Shown: positions 36,357-46,031, counted from the stretch's first letter. The stretch: DNA of 64,000 bases from CAIWHR01 sp963734575 (GCA_963734575.1 CAVTHT010000016.1:62001-126000), one strand, 5' to 3'. Notes: generated by a model from the sequence alone, not told the origin. Program-made: numbers and translations.

Positions 36357-37145
36357 TCAGAGCGCGTAGGCGGCGGACTTGTGCCGCGCGGCGACGTTGA
36401 GGAAGTCGTCGAGGATGGGCCGGTCGTCGATGAAGCTGGCATCGTCGGGATCGTGGAACTCGGGATGCCATTGCACGCCGAACACGTAGGAGCCGCCTTG
36501 CCAGCGCAGCGCCTCGGCGATGCGATCCGGCTCCGACCACGCCTCCACGACGAGATCACGCCCGAGGTCCTTGACGGCCTGGTGATGGATCGAGTTGGTC
36601 TTGACGACGGCGGTGCCGGGGTAGAGCCGCGCCAGAGGGCTGCCCGGAACGAGCGACGTGGCATGGCAGTTTTCGGCGTAGATCGACCAGTTGCGATGGT
36701 TGAGCGCATCCGGGCGCTGCGTGGCGAGGTCCTGGTAAAGCGTGCCGCCCTGCGCGACGTTGATGACCTGCGCGCCGCGGCAGATACCCAGCACCGGCTT
36801 GCCCTGCGCGACGAACGCCCGCAGGAGCGCGATCTCGTATCGATCGCGGATCGCATCCCCGTTCCATTCCGGGCGCAGTGGCGTCTCGCCGTACGTGGCA
36901 GGACAAACGTCCGAGCCGCCCATGAGCAGCAATCCGTCGAGCTCGCCGGCATACGCGTCGACGGTTGCGCGGCTGCCCGCGCGCCGTGTCGCGCCTTCGG
37001 GCGAGGGCACCATGAACGCCAGCACGTCGCGCTGCATCAGCCAGTGCGCGACGTTCTGCTCGATGTACTGCAGGGTCATGCCCTTGAAGATCGCGCGCTC
37101 CGGATCGGCATGGAAGAAGCATGCCGAGATGCCGATCTTCAGCAT
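36357..37145 (-). CDS. Gamma-glutamyl-gamma-aminobutyrate hydrolase-like (peptidase C26)
   Basis: Class I glutamine-amidotransferase-fold hydrolase of 262 residues, PuuD-like. The nucleophile elbow GICRGAQVINVAQGG supplies the Cys, and GVQWHPEF with the following acidic residue supplies the His-Glu. LLLMGGSDVCPATYG is the oxyanion-strand region. PuuD-type enzymes remove glutamate from gamma-glutamylated products of polyamine or amine breakdown. It is followed by an aldehyde dehydrogenase, and a glutamine-synthetase-family gene lies 4 kb upstream on the same strand, which supports such a role. Start ATG 37145 fits the conserved KIGISACF strand. Confidence 0.87.
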   Translation of the reverse strand: MLKIGISACFFHADPERAIFKGMTLQYIEQNVAHWLMQRDVLAFMVPSPEGATRRAGSRATVDAYAGELDGLLLMGGSDVCPATYGETPLRPEWNGDAIRDRYEIALLRAFVAQGKPVLGICRGAQVINVAQGGTLYQDLATQRPDALNHRNWSIYAENCHATSLVPGSPLARLYPGTAVVKTNSIHHQAVKDLGRDLVVEAWSEPDRIAEALRWQGGSYVFGVQWHPEFHDPDDASFIDDRPILDDFLNVAARHKSAAYAL

Positions 37146-37173
37146 GGAGGCCCCAGGTGGGTTCTGCGCACGG

Positions 37174-38343
37174 TCACATCGCCTCGGCGAAGATGCGCTC
37201 GAAGTCCGCGCGCTCGCAGCGCCGCGGATTGGTCTGGTGGCAGATGTCGGCGACGGCGACGTCCACCAGGGCGGCAATGTCCTCGCGCCGGACGGGACGT
37301 GCGCCCTGCAGCTGACCGAGTCGCAGCGGAATGCCGAGCTGTTGCTTGAGCTCGACGAGCCAGGCGATGAACGCCTCGGCCGCGGCGCCGTCGGTCATCG
37401 TCGTCACGCCCGGCACCCTGGCCACCCGCGCGAGCTCCGCCATCTTGGCCGTTGCGGCAGGCAGGTTGAAGCGCATGACGTGGTCGATCATGATGCCGTT
37501 GGCGAGTCCGTGATGCAGGTCGGCCACGGTCGAGAGCGCATGCGCGCACGAGTGCACGGCGCCGAGATCCTTCTGGAAGGCGATGGCGCCCATCATCGAG
37601 CTCATCAGCATGTCGCTGCGCGCCTGGAGATCGCTGCCGTCACGCACCGCAACGGGCAGCGCGCGCGCCGCGATGCGCACGCCTTCGAGCGCGATGCCGT
37701 CGCAGAGCGGGTGATAGGCGGGCGACAGGTACGACTCGACGTTGTGCGTCAGCGCGTCCATGCCCGTCGCCGCGGTGATCGACGGCGGCAACCCGAGCGT
37801 CAGCTCCGGGTCGGCGAACACCACCTTGGCCAGCAATGCGGGGGAGAAGATGATCTTCTTCACGTGCGAGACGTCGTCGGACACCACGCTCGAGCGGCCC
37901 ACCTCGGAGCCGGTGCCGGCGGTCGTCGGCAGCGCGACGAAGTACGGCAGCGCGTGCGCGATCGCCCGCACCTGCGGGTGATCCCATGCGTATTCGAGGA
38001 TGTCGCCTTCATGCACGGCCATGAGCGCAACGGCCTTGGCGACGTCGAGGGCGGCGCCCCCGCCGAGGCCGATCACGCTGTCCGCGCGATGCGCCTTGAA
38101 CGCCGCGGCGCCTTGCATCACCTGGCTGCGCACCGGATTGCCCCAGATGTCGGCGAACACGGCGACCTCGAGACCGGCGAGCTCGGCGCGGAAGGCGTCG
38201 AGCAACGGCAGCGCCGCCACGCCGCGATCAGTGACGATCAGCGGCCGGCGCAGGCCCTGGTTGCGCAGATGTTCCGCAACGAGCTTGCGCGCGCCGGGAC
38301 CGAAATGGATCGTGGTGGGAAAGGCGAAGCGTTCGATGGCCAT
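37174..38343 (-). CDS. Iron-containing alcohol dehydrogenase
   Basis: A 389-residue group III alcohol dehydrogenase. It has an N-terminal Rossmann-like half (TTIHFGPGARKLVAEHL, SVIGLGGGAALDVAKAVA) and a helical metal-binding half. Metal ligands are visible in TGMDALTHNVESYLSP (Asp and His), SCAHALS (His) and HHGLANGIMIDHVMRFN (His). Such enzymes reduce aldehydes or oxidise primary alcohols with NAD. The gene is 28 bases upstream of the amidotransferase-like hydrolase and 2 bases after the GNAT gene, so it is co-transcribed with both. Frame intact. Confidence 0.92.
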   Translation of the reverse strand: MAIERFAFPTTIHFGPGARKLVAEHLRNQGLRRPLIVTDRGVAALPLLDAFRAELAGLEVAVFADIWGNPVRSQVMQGAAAFKAHRADSVIGLGGGAALDVAKAVALMAVHEGDILEYAWDHPQVRAIAHALPYFVALPTTAGTGSEVGRSSVVSDDVSHVKKIIFSPALLAKVVFADPELTLGLPPSITAATGMDALTHNVESYLSPAYHPLCDGIALEGVRIAARALPVAVRDGSDLQARSDMLMSSMMGAIAFQKDLGAVHSCAHALSTVADLHHGLANGIMIDHVMRFNLPAATAKMAELARVARVPGVTTMTDGAAAEAFIAWLVELKQQLGIPLRLGQLQGARPVRREDIAALVDVAVADICHQTNPRRCERADFERIFAEAM

Positions 38344-38345
38344 GA

Positions 38346-38933
38346 TCAGTCGAGGAAAAGCACCATGTGTTCCTTGTCGAAGTACGTGTCGCCGATCTTG
38401 ATCGCGCGATGCTCGATGCCGAAGGTGATGAAGCCGGCGTCCAGATAGAGCCGGCGGGCCCGTTCGTTGGTGCGTGTCACGGTCAGCGTCACCTGCTCGA
38501 GTCCCGGCCAGCGGCGCGCTTCGGCAAGCAATGCGTCGACCAGCTTGCGCCCGATGCGCCGCCCGGCGTGCTCGGGCGCGACGTGCATGCCGAAAAGCAG
38601 AGCCTTGTGGCGCTCCTTGGTGCGCGGCCGCCGCTCGAGGCCCGCCGTGCCGGCGAGTACGTCGTCGGCGAATGCACCGAGCATCACGTGCCCGTCGAGT
38701 GGTGCGAGGCGCTTGCGCGTCCAGTCGTCGGCACGCGGTGCCTCCTCCTCCGCGCTCGACGTGAACGAATCCGGAAATTCGGTCAGCGCGCGAAGGCGCA
38801 GGGCACGGTAAGTCGCAGCGTCACCCGGCGTCAGCGGCCGCAGCACGAGGTCGATGGTGGTGATGGCGCTCAGGGGAAGTCGGACGACGGGAAGATGGAT
38901 CGACACTGCCGGGGCGGCATGGATTGTGAACAA
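38346..38933 (-). CDS. GNAT-family N-acetyltransferase
   Basis: Acetyl-CoA-dependent N-acetyltransferase, up to 195 residues. The GNAT core runs from DLVLRPLTPGDAATY to the acetyl-CoA pyrophosphate loop VAPEHAGRRIGRKLVDALL, followed by LTVTRTNERARRLYLDAGFITFG. The longest start is TTG 38933; GTG 38906 also fits, and the conserved domain begins about 28 residues in, so the start is uncertain. It ends 2 bases before the Fe-alcohol dehydrogenase gene and is the first gene of that operon. The substrate may be an amine, in line with its neighbours, but this is inference. Confidence 0.85.
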   Translation of the reverse strand: MFTIHAAPAVSIHLPVVRLPLSAITTIDLVLRPLTPGDAATYRALRLRALTEFPDSFTSSAEEEAPRADDWTRKRLAPLDGHVMLGAFADDVLAGTAGLERRPRTKERHKALLFGMHVAPEHAGRRIGRKLVDALLAEARRWPGLEQVTLTVTRTNERARRLYLDAGFITFGIEHRAIKIGDTYFDKEHMVLFLD

Positions 38934-39071
38934 AATCGCGCCGCGGCGTCGAGGAGGAAAACGTGCCGCTTTGGGCCGCAGACACTTCGCCTTCGCCAGG
39001 TGGGACGAGGCGCGGCCAGCGCGGCAACGTCGGTTGCGCGCGGCTTGACCGACGAGTCAGCGTCGCCACGC

Positions 39072-39085
39072 TTGACAACTGTCAA
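39072..39085. promoter_or_regulatory. Palindrome TTGACA-AC-TGTCAA
   Basis: A perfect 6-bp inverted repeat with a 2-base centre in the gap between the divergent GNAT and GGDEF genes (38934-39145). The first arm equals the sigma-70 -35 consensus, but no good -10 sits 16-18 bases on. It could be an operator. Nothing else is recognised in this gap. Confidence 0.3.
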
Positions 39086-39145
39086 TCACGCAGCCTGCCC
39101 GGCATGTTCCGATGAGACAGGCCGTGCCGGCGCGGAGGCGGCAGG

Positions 39146-40871
39146 ATGGTGATGGTGATGACTGGAGCACACAGGCAGATGTTCGTTCCATCGGACGGGC
39201 AGGGCGGCTTGCCGCCGTCTTCCATGCACGCACATGCGCATCGCGACACGGCCGGAATGGCGGCAAGCGATACTGCGCCGCCAAGTGCCATGCACGAGGT
39301 GCTGCCCCGACGTCGCCCGCGCAACCCGCATACGGTCGGCTTCTGGTTGATGCTGCTCGTGATGGCGAGCGTGGTGCCAGCCTCGCTCGTTGCGGCCGGA
39401 CTCCTGTATCTCGACTACGAGCACCAGCAGCAGCGGCTGGTGAAGGATTCCGTCGCGACGGCGCGGGCGCTCATTTCCGCGGTCGATCGGGAACTCTCCG
39501 GCTACCGGGCGGCGCTGGTGACACTGGCCTCGTCGCCCTATGTCCTGACCGATGACCTGGTGCGCTTCCACGCGCAGTCGACCGCCGTGCAACGCGCGAT
39601 GCGGGTCAGCAACATCGTGCTGTTCGATCGTGAGGGGCAGCAGCGTTTGAATACGCTGTTTCCGTACGGCAAGCCCCTGCCGGTCGAAGGCAACCCCATG
39701 CTGCGCGATGCCGCGCGCACGGGAGCGCCCGTCGTGACGGACCTCTTCCGGGGCACGATGACCGGCAGGCCCTTCGTGGCCATCGCCGTCCCGGTGATGC
39801 GCGATGACACCGCGGCCTACCTTCTCGGCGCGGGAGTTTCGCCGGAGCAGCTCGGCGCCATCCTCAACCGCGAACGGCTTCCGGAGGGGTGGATCGCGGC
39901 ACTGTTTGACAGCACGGGCACCGTCGTCGCCCGCACCCATGAGATCGAGCGCTTTCTGGGCCACAAGGGCGCTCCGGAGGTCGTCCGACGCATGGCGCTG
40001 CGCCGCGAGGATACGTTCGACACCGAAACGCTCGAGGGCATTCCCAGCTACCTCGCCTTCAGCCGGTCCGCAGAGTCGGACTGGACCGTCGCCATCGCGA
40101 TCCCCAAGGCCTCGGTGGCCGTCACGCTGCGGCAGACGCTGCAGCTCCTCGTGCTCGCCGTGCTCTCGTTGCTGGCATTGGGTCTCGCGCTCGCCGCATG
40201 GATCGGCCGGAGGGTCAGCGGAACGATCCGCGCATTGAGCGAGCCGGCGAGCGCGCTCGGCCGCGGCGAGCCCGTGTGCGTGCCACGCCTCCCGTTGCGG
40301 GAGCCGGACGAGGTCGGCCGCGCGCTGACCCGCGCTTCCGAGCTCCTGCAATCGGCCCTGCACCGCGCCCACCACGATGCGCTGACGAGCCTGCCCAACC
40401 GGGTGCTCTTCGAATCGTCCGTGGAACAGGCGCTGGCACTCGCGAGCTCGCACCGGAACGAAGCTCGCGGTTCTGTACATGGACCTCGACGGTTTCAAGG
40501 CGGTCAACGACACCTGCGGGCATGCGGCGGGGGATGAACTGTTGCGCATCGCGGCACGCCGTCTCAAGGTCGCGCTGCGCGAGTCCGACATCGCGGCTCG
40601 CGTCGGCGGGGATGAATTCGCGGTGCTGTTGCCGAACACGGACCTCGATGGCGCCGAGGTCGTCGCCGCGCACCTCGTGGCGTCGCTCGGCGAGCCCTAC
40701 GAGCTGCCGGGGCGGGTGGCGTACGTGTCGGCAAGCGTCGGCATCGCGGTCTACCCCGAATGCGCATCGACTGCCGACGAGCTGGTGCATTGCGCCGACG
40801 GCGCGATGTACGAGGCGAAGTCCGCAGGACGCGGACGTGCCCTCGCGGCGCCGAAGCGCAGCGCGGCCTAG
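39146..40871 (+). CDS. Membrane sensor diguanylate cyclase (GGDEF), one frameshift
   Basis: Makes cyclic di-GMP in response to a periplasmic signal. After removing one extra base near 40455-40470 it has about 574 residues. A first membrane helix (VGFWLMLLVMASVVPASLVAAGLLYL, about residues 62-88) is followed by a dCACHE-like periplasmic sensor of about 250 residues, a second helix (LLVLAVLSLLALGLALAAW), a HAMP linker and a GGDEF domain (DALTSLPNRVLFE, MDLDGFKAVNDTCGH, ARVGGDEFAVLL). The catalytic GGDEF is intact. A product-inhibition RxxD is not obvious. The N-terminal 50 residues are unusual, and ATG 39290 or another internal start may be real. Confidence 0.86.
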
Positions 40872-40889
40872 CGCGTCTTGCCCTCGTGA

Positions 40890-40910
40890 CGTGCGCGGCG
40901 ACGCCGCACG
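40890..40910. terminator. Possible bidirectional hairpin
   Basis: CGTG-cg-CGGCG-A-CGCCG-CACG folds into a 9-bp stem with a 2-base bulge and a 1-base loop. It lies between the convergent GGDEF and glutamine-synthetase-family genes. The loop is very short, so this is tentative. Confidence 0.3.
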
Positions 40911-40933
40911 ACCGCCGCGCGTGCCGGCCGGTC

Positions 40934-42309
40934 CTAGATGATCTCGAAGTAGCGCTTCATTTCCCAGTCGGTGACCGCGTCCTGCCATTGCCGCCACTCC
41001 CATTCGCGCGTGGCGGCGAAATGATCGACGAAATCGTCGCCGAACCAGTCGCGGGCGCGCTCGGAGGCGCGGAAGATGCGCGTGGTCTCGATGAGCGAGC
41101 GCGGCGCGCGCGGGATGTTCTCCGCGCCCTCGTTGGTGCCGTGGATCGGTGGGGCGGTGAGCGCGAGCTTCTTCTCGACGCCATCCAGCCCGGCCGCGAG
41201 CACCGCCGCGGCCGCGAGATACGGATTCATGTCGGCGCCCGGGCAGCGCGTCTCGAGGCGCGTGGACTTGGGCGACCCGGGAATCACGCGGAAGCTCGCC
41301 GTGCGGTTGTCGATGCCCCACGTCGGCTTCACCGGCGCCCAGAAGCCATCGACCAGGCGCTTGTAGCTGTTCACGGTGGGCCAGAACATGGGCGCGAATT
41401 CCATGAGGCCCTGCACCTGTCCCGCGAGATAGCTCTCGAAGAGCTTGCTGATGCCGTGGCGGCCGGCGCCGTCGTGGAACAGGTTCTTGCTGCCATCGGA
41501 CAGCGACTGGTGGATGTGGCCGGAGCAGCCGGGCAGATGCTGGTTCCACTTCGCCATGAAGCTCGGCATGATTCCGAAGCGTGCGCCGATCTCCTTTGCG
41601 CCGGTCTTGAACAGCACGGCGCGATCCGCTGCTTCGAGCGCTTCCGAGAACAGGATCGCGACCTCGTACACGCCGGGACCCGTCTCGGTGTGCAGTCCTT
41701 CGATGGGCACGCCGAATGCGCCGCAGCTCGCTGAAGAGCGCCTCGAAGAAATCGCGATTGGTGCCAGCGCGCAGCAGCGAGTAGCCGAACATTCCCGGGG
41801 TCACGGGCGTCGGCCCCACGCCGCGTCTTGTCCGCCCACGACTGCGGCGTCTCGCGGAAATTGAACCACTCGAATTCCATGCCGCACATCGGGATGACGC
41901 CCAGCTTCTCCGCGCGCTTCAGCACGCGCTTCAGCACCTGGCGCGGACAGATCGGCAGCGGCACCTCGCTGCCATTCGCCTGCGTGACGAACTCGCCGAG
42001 GAAGAACGGCACGTGGCCGTCCCAGGGCACCGTGCGGAACGTGTTGAGATCGAGCCGGGCGAGCGCGTCGGGGAAACCCTTGTGCCATCCCGTCATGGTG
42101 GTGTTGTCGTAGCACGTGTCCATCATGTCCCAGCCGAACACGACGTCGCAGAAGCCGAAGCCACCCTCGACCGCGGAATAGAACTTTTCCTTGTGAAGAT
42201 ATTTGCCGCGCAGGACGCCGTCGATGTCGGACACGGCGACCTTGACGCGATTGCCCGGGGCATTGCGCACGGCATCGATGACCTGCGCGGCGGGTATGGG
42301 CGTGGGCAT
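40934..42309 (-). CDS. Glutamine synthetase family protein (gamma-glutamyl-amine ligase type), two frameshifts
   Basis: ATP-dependent ligase of the glutamine synthetase fold, about 457 residues after removing two extra bases near 41815 and 41725. Motifs include VKVAVSDIDGVLRGKYLHKEKF, CGMEFEWFNF and EGLHTETGPGVYEVAI (metal-binding Glu residues), CSGHIHQSLSDG (His) and NSYKRLVDGFWAPVKPTWGIDNRTASFRV (ATP and glutamate arginines). The short beta-grasp and DIDG start place it with GlnA-like proteins acting on amines (PuuA-like) rather than housekeeping GlnA. A TAGAAT -10 lies about 56 bases upstream. Together with the PuuD-like hydrolase and ALDH nearby it may gamma-glutamylate an amine. Confidence 0.85.
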
Positions 42310-42364
42310 CTTCGCGGCTCTCCTGGAGGGAAGGGCGCCTTGAGGCGGCGCTTTTCGGAGTTCG

Positions 42365-42370
42365 ATTCTA
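42365..42370 (-). promoter_or_regulatory. -10 box of the glutamine-synthetase-family gene
   Basis: TAGAAT on the minus strand, about 56 bases before the ATG at 42309. No convincing -35 is seen. Pattern-based. Confidence 0.35.
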
Positions 42371-42461
42371 GCGCCTCGAATCATGCTCGGGAGCCAGGTG
42401 ACCCGGCGGCGCGAGCGCTCGGGTAGCATGGCGCGCAGTCGCGCCGCCATATTGCTCCCGC

Positions 42462-43346
42462 GTGTCCAACTTTCCGACCCCTGCACGATCGCTCGCCGCA
42501 TTGCACGTGGCGGTGCTGCTGTTCGGGTTCGCCGGCCTCTTCGGCAAGTGGATCGCGCTGTCGCCGGTACTCATCGTCCTGGGACGCACGGTCGTCGCGG
42601 CACTCACCCTCGCACTGATCCGCCGGCACTCCACCGCGCACGCGCGGCGCATCGATCTGCGCATGGTTGCGAGCGGCGCAGTGCTGGCCCTGCATTGGGT
42701 CAGCTTCTTCGCCGCGGTGCAGGCATCGACGGTCGCGATCGGTCTGCTCGGCTACGCGACGTTCCCGCTGTTCACGCTGCTCCTCGAGCGGGCGATGCTG
42801 CGCCGACCTTTGCGCGCGCAGGACGTGTGGACATCGTTACTGGTCGTGGCGGGGCTCGTCCTCGTCGTGCCGCACTGGGACTGGCGCGACGCGGTCGTGC
42901 AGGGCCTCGCGTGGGGCATGGTTTCCGGTTGCACGTTCGCGCTCCTCGCCGTGATGAACCGGCGCGAAGCGGCACGGCGATCGCCGCTGGAGATCGCCTT
43001 GTGGCAGAACGCGGCCGCGGCCGTGTGTCTGCTGCCGTTCGCGTGGACGGCGCTCGAGACGGCGACGCCCGGCGCACGCGACTGGATGCTGCTCCTGGTG
43101 CTGGGCGTGCTTTGCACGGCCCTCTCGCACACGCTCTTCATCGCCAGCCTGCGCGCCGTGACCGCGCACACCGCAAGCATCGTTGCCGCCCTCGAGCCGG
43201 TGTACGGCATGCTGCTCGCGTGGGTACTGCTCGGCGAGTTGCCCGGATGGCGGATGTGGCTTGGCGCGGTGCTCCTCGTCGCGGCGGCGATCGCCGTTGC
43301 ACGCGGCAAGCCCGCGCTGGTGCTCGCCCCCAATCCTGCGCGCTGA
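42462..43346 (+). CDS. EamA/DMT-superfamily permease
   Basis: A 294-residue inner-membrane protein with ten predicted helices in two EamA repeats. The N-terminus LHVAVLLFGFAGLFGKWIALSP and the final IVAALEPVYGMLLAWVLLGELPG are typical of RhaT/YdcZ-like drug/metabolite transporters. GTG 42462 is the probable start. It is a second, separate DMT permease in the window, not closely similar to the one at 13641. The substrate is unknown. The 6-phosphogluconate dehydrogenase gene begins 43 bases downstream on the same strand. Confidence 0.87.
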   Translation: MSNFPTPARSLAALHVAVLLFGFAGLFGKWIALSPVLIVLGRTVVAALTLALIRRHSTAHARRIDLRMVASGAVLALHWVSFFAAVQASTVAIGLLGYATFPLFTLLLERAMLRRPLRAQDVWTSLLVVAGLVLVVPHWDWRDAVVQGLAWGMVSGCTFALLAVMNRREAARRSPLEIALWQNAAAAVCLLPFAWTALETATPGARDWMLLLVLGVLCTALSHTLFIASLRAVTAHTASIVAALEPVYGMLLAWVLLGELPGWRMWLGAVLLVAAAIAVARGKPALVLAPNPAR

Positions 43347-43389
43347 GGGTGTGGGGTACGATTTCTCCTTTCCACGGGTGGATCGGGCG

Positions 43390-44301
43390 ATGCAGATCGG
43401 CATGATTGGGCTGGGCCGGATGGGCGGCAACATGGCGCGGCGACTGTCGCGACAGGGTTGCACCGTCGCGGGGTTCGACGAAAGCGCCGACACGCGGACC
43501 GCGTTCGCACGCGAAGGCATCGCGACGCACGATAGCGTCGCGGCGCTCGTGGCGGCATTGCCCGCGCCGCGCGTCGTGTGGCTGATGGTGCCGGCGGGTG
43601 CGGCCACCGACGCGGCGCTCGCGTTGCTGCTTGCGCATCTCGTGCCCGGCGATACGGTCGTCGATGGCGGCAACGCCTATTACCGGGATTCGCAGCGGCG
43701 TGGCAAGGAACTGGCTGCGCGGGGCATCCGGTTCGTCGATTGCGGCGTATCGGGCGGCGTCTGGGGCCTCGAGAACGGTTACGCCGTGATGTTCGGCGGC
43801 AGCGACGAGGCGGTCGCGATCGTCACGCCGTTCATGCAACGGCTCGCTCCATCACCGGACACGGGCTGGCTGCATTGCGGACCCTGCGGCGCCGGACACT
43901 TCGTGAAGATGATCCACAACGGCATCGAGTACGGAATGATGCAGGCGTTCGCCGAGGGCATCGCGCTCATGCGCAACAAGGCCGAGCTCGGGCTCGACGT
44001 GGCCGCAATCACGGAGATGTGGCGCCACGGCAGCGTCGTCCGCTCGTGGCTGCTCGATCTCACGGCCGGCGTGCTGCACGAGGACGCGGACCTCGCGTCC
44101 ATTGCGCCGGTCGTCGCCGATTCGGGCGAGGGCCGCTGGACCGCGCTCGAGGCGATCGAGCAGGGAACCCCCGCGCCCGTGATGTCGCTCGCGCTGATGA
44201 TGCGCTTCGCGAGCCAGGGCAAGGCCGAATATGCGGACAAGCTCCTCGCGATGATGCGCCAGCGCTTCGGCGGTCACGCCGTGCAGAAGGACGACGCATG
44301 A
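43390..44301 (+). CDS. gnd: 6-phosphogluconate dehydrogenase, short (GndA-like) type
   Basis: Oxidatively decarboxylates 6-phosphogluconate to ribulose 5-phosphate. At 303 residues it is the short form, which often prefers NAD over NADP. It begins IGMIGLGRMGGNMARRL (dinucleotide-binding loop) and has DGGNAYYRDSQRR, FVDCGVSGGVWGLENGYAVMFGG, and the catalytic-lysine motif GAGHFVKMIHNGIEYGMMQAFAEG. The stop overlaps the gluconokinase ATG as ATGA, making a gluconate-to-pentose-phosphate module: the kinase makes its substrate. Frame intact. Confidence 0.93.
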   Translation: MQIGMIGLGRMGGNMARRLSRQGCTVAGFDESADTRTAFAREGIATHDSVAALVAALPAPRVVWLMVPAGAATDAALALLLAHLVPGDTVVDGGNAYYRDSQRRGKELAARGIRFVDCGVSGGVWGLENGYAVMFGGSDEAVAIVTPFMQRLAPSPDTGWLHCGPCGAGHFVKMIHNGIEYGMMQAFAEGIALMRNKAELGLDVAAITEMWRHGSVVRSWLLDLTAGVLHEDADLASIAPVVADSGEGRWTALEAIEQGTPAPVMSLALMMRFASQGKAEYADKLLAMMRQRFGGHAVQKDDA

Positions 44302-44795
44302 TCGTCGTGATGATGGGCGTGTGCGGCTGTGGCAAGACGACCATCGGACGCGGCGTGGCCGAGGCGCTGGGCTGGTCGTTCCTCGACGCCGATGATTTCC
44401 ATCCGCCGGCGAACGTCGCCAAGATGGCGAGCGGCATTCCACTGACCGATGAGGATCGCTGGCCCTGGCTCGATCGGCTGCGCGACGAGCTTGCGGCGGT
44501 GAATCGGCGGGGTGAACACGCGGTGCTCGCCTGCTCGGCGCTGAAACGTGCGTACCGGGCGCGCCTCGCAGCCGCCGGCGACGTGCGCTTCGTGTATCTC
44601 AAGGGCGATCGCGAGACCATTGCCGGTCGGCTCGGATCGCGCGAAGGCCACTACATGCCGGCATCGCTGCTGGACAGCCAGCTGGCCGCGCTCGAGGAAC
44701 CGGATGACGCGCTGGTCGTGAACGCGGCGTTGCCCATCGCCACCCAGGTTGCCGCGGTGTGCGCGACGATGGGCGCACCTCGGACGGTCTCGTGA
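44298..44795 (+). CDS. gntK: Gluconokinase
   Basis: A 165-residue P-loop kinase that phosphorylates gluconate to 6-phosphogluconate. The Walker A loop reads GVCGCGKTT, with Cys where most GntK have Ser (GVSGSGKS). DADDFHPPANVAKMASGIPLTDEDRWPWL is the diagnostic gluconate-binding region, followed by ACSALKRAYR and REGHYMPASLLDSQLAALE. The ATG overlaps the gnd stop (ATGA) and its own stop overlaps the next start (GTGA), so three genes are chained by 4-base overlaps. No gluconate permease is present nearby unless the EamA protein serves. Confidence 0.92.
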   Translation: MIVVMMGVCGCGKTTIGRGVAEALGWSFLDADDFHPPANVAKMASGIPLTDEDRWPWLDRLRDELAAVNRRGEHAVLACSALKRAYRARLAAAGDVRFVYLKGDRETIAGRLGSREGHYMPASLLDSQLAALEEPDDALVVNAALPIATQVAAVCATMGAPRTVS

Positions 44796-45967
44796 GCGAC
44801 GACGCCGACCGGCCTGCGACCGAGGTCGTCCATCTCGGGCGAGATCCGCAGCGCTTTCTCGGCGCGGTGAACACGCCCGTGTTTCGCGCGTCGACGATCC
44901 TGTTTCCGACGGTCGCCGATCTCGAAGCCGCGCAGCGCGGTGCGTACGGCTCGGTGTCCTATGGACTGCATGGCTTGCCCACCGTGCGCGACCTGCAGGA
45001 CGCGATCGCAGCGCTCGAAGGCGGTCACGCGGCACTCGCCGTCCCCTCGGGTCTCACCGCGACGACCTTGCCGTTGCTCGCGCTGCTCTCGGCAGGGGAT
45101 CACCTGCTGGTGAGCGATGCGGTGTACGGACCGACGCGGCGGTTCTGCGACAACCATCTGCGCCGGCATGGCATCGAGGTCACGTATTACGATCCGCTGC
45201 TCGGTGCCGAAATCGCTTCGCTGTTTCGCCCCAACACCCGGGTCGTGTTCACCGAGTCGCCGGGGTCGCTGACCTTCGAAGTGCAGGACATCCCGGCGAT
45301 CGCCGCCGCGGCGCATGCGCATGGTGCGAAGGTCGTGCTCGACAATACCTGGGCGACACCGCTCGGGTTTCGCGCCTTCGCGCACGGCGTGGACGTGTCG
45401 GTGCACGCAGCGACGAAATACATCGGCGGCCATTCCGACGTGCTGCTCGGCGTCATCGTCGCCAATGCAGCGACGTTCCCCGCGCTGCACCGGCTCTGGA
45501 CCGACATGGGCGTCACGGCGTCGAGCGATGATGCGTTCCTGGGCTTGCGCGGCCTGCGCACGCTGGCGGTGCGCCTCGCGCAGCACGCCCGCAGCGCGCT
45601 CGTCATCGCCGAGTGGCTGCGACAGCGTCCCGAGGTGCACGAAGTTCTCTACCCTGCGCTGCCCGGCGCCCGCGGCCACGCGCTGTGGGCGCGCGACTTC
45701 ACCATGGCATCGGGCCTGTTCGGGGTCGTGCTGAAGCCGGTGGCCGCGGAGCGCATCGCGGCCATGCTCGACGGGATGCGGCTCTTCAAGATGGGCTGGA
45801 GCTGGGGCGGCTTCGAGAGCCTCGTCATCCCGACGCAGCCGGAGCGCGCGCGCACCGCGACGCGCTGGGTTCCGGGCGGTCCGTGCCTGCGCCTGCATAT
45901 CGGGCTCGAGGACGTGAACGACCTGATCGCCGATCTCGACGCCGGGCTTGCACGCCTGCGCGGTTAG
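44792..45967 (+). CDS. metC: Cystathionine beta-lyase (Cys/Met metabolism PLP enzyme)
   Basis: PLP-dependent enzyme of 391 residues cleaving cystathionine to homocysteine, pyruvate and ammonia. Seen are NTPVFRASTILFP, YGLHGLPTVRDLQDAIAALEGG (beta-lyase-type tyrosine region), VSDAVYGPTRRFCDNHL, VLDNTWATPLGF and the PLP-lysine site SVHAATKYIGGHSDVLLG. GTG 44792 overlaps the gntK stop as GTGA and fits the family start; a longer form from 44759 is less likely. Pairing with gluconate metabolism is unexpected and may just reflect operon packing. Confidence 0.92.
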   Translation: MSDDADRPATEVVHLGRDPQRFLGAVNTPVFRASTILFPTVADLEAAQRGAYGSVSYGLHGLPTVRDLQDAIAALEGGHAALAVPSGLTATTLPLLALLSAGDHLLVSDAVYGPTRRFCDNHLRRHGIEVTYYDPLLGAEIASLFRPNTRVVFTESPGSLTFEVQDIPAIAAAAHAHGAKVVLDNTWATPLGFRAFAHGVDVSVHAATKYIGGHSDVLLGVIVANAATFPALHRLWTDMGVTASSDDAFLGLRGLRTLAVRLAQHARSALVIAEWLRQRPEVHEVLYPALPGARGHALWARDFTMASGLFGVVLKPVAAERIAAMLDGMRLFKMGWSWGGFESLVIPTQPERARTATRWVPGGPCLRLHIGLEDVNDLIADLDAGLARLRG

Positions 45968-46031
45968 CGCACCGCGTCGGCAACACGCTTCATCGGCGGG
46001 TGCAGGTGCCGGCGCGAGACGAATCCGACAG

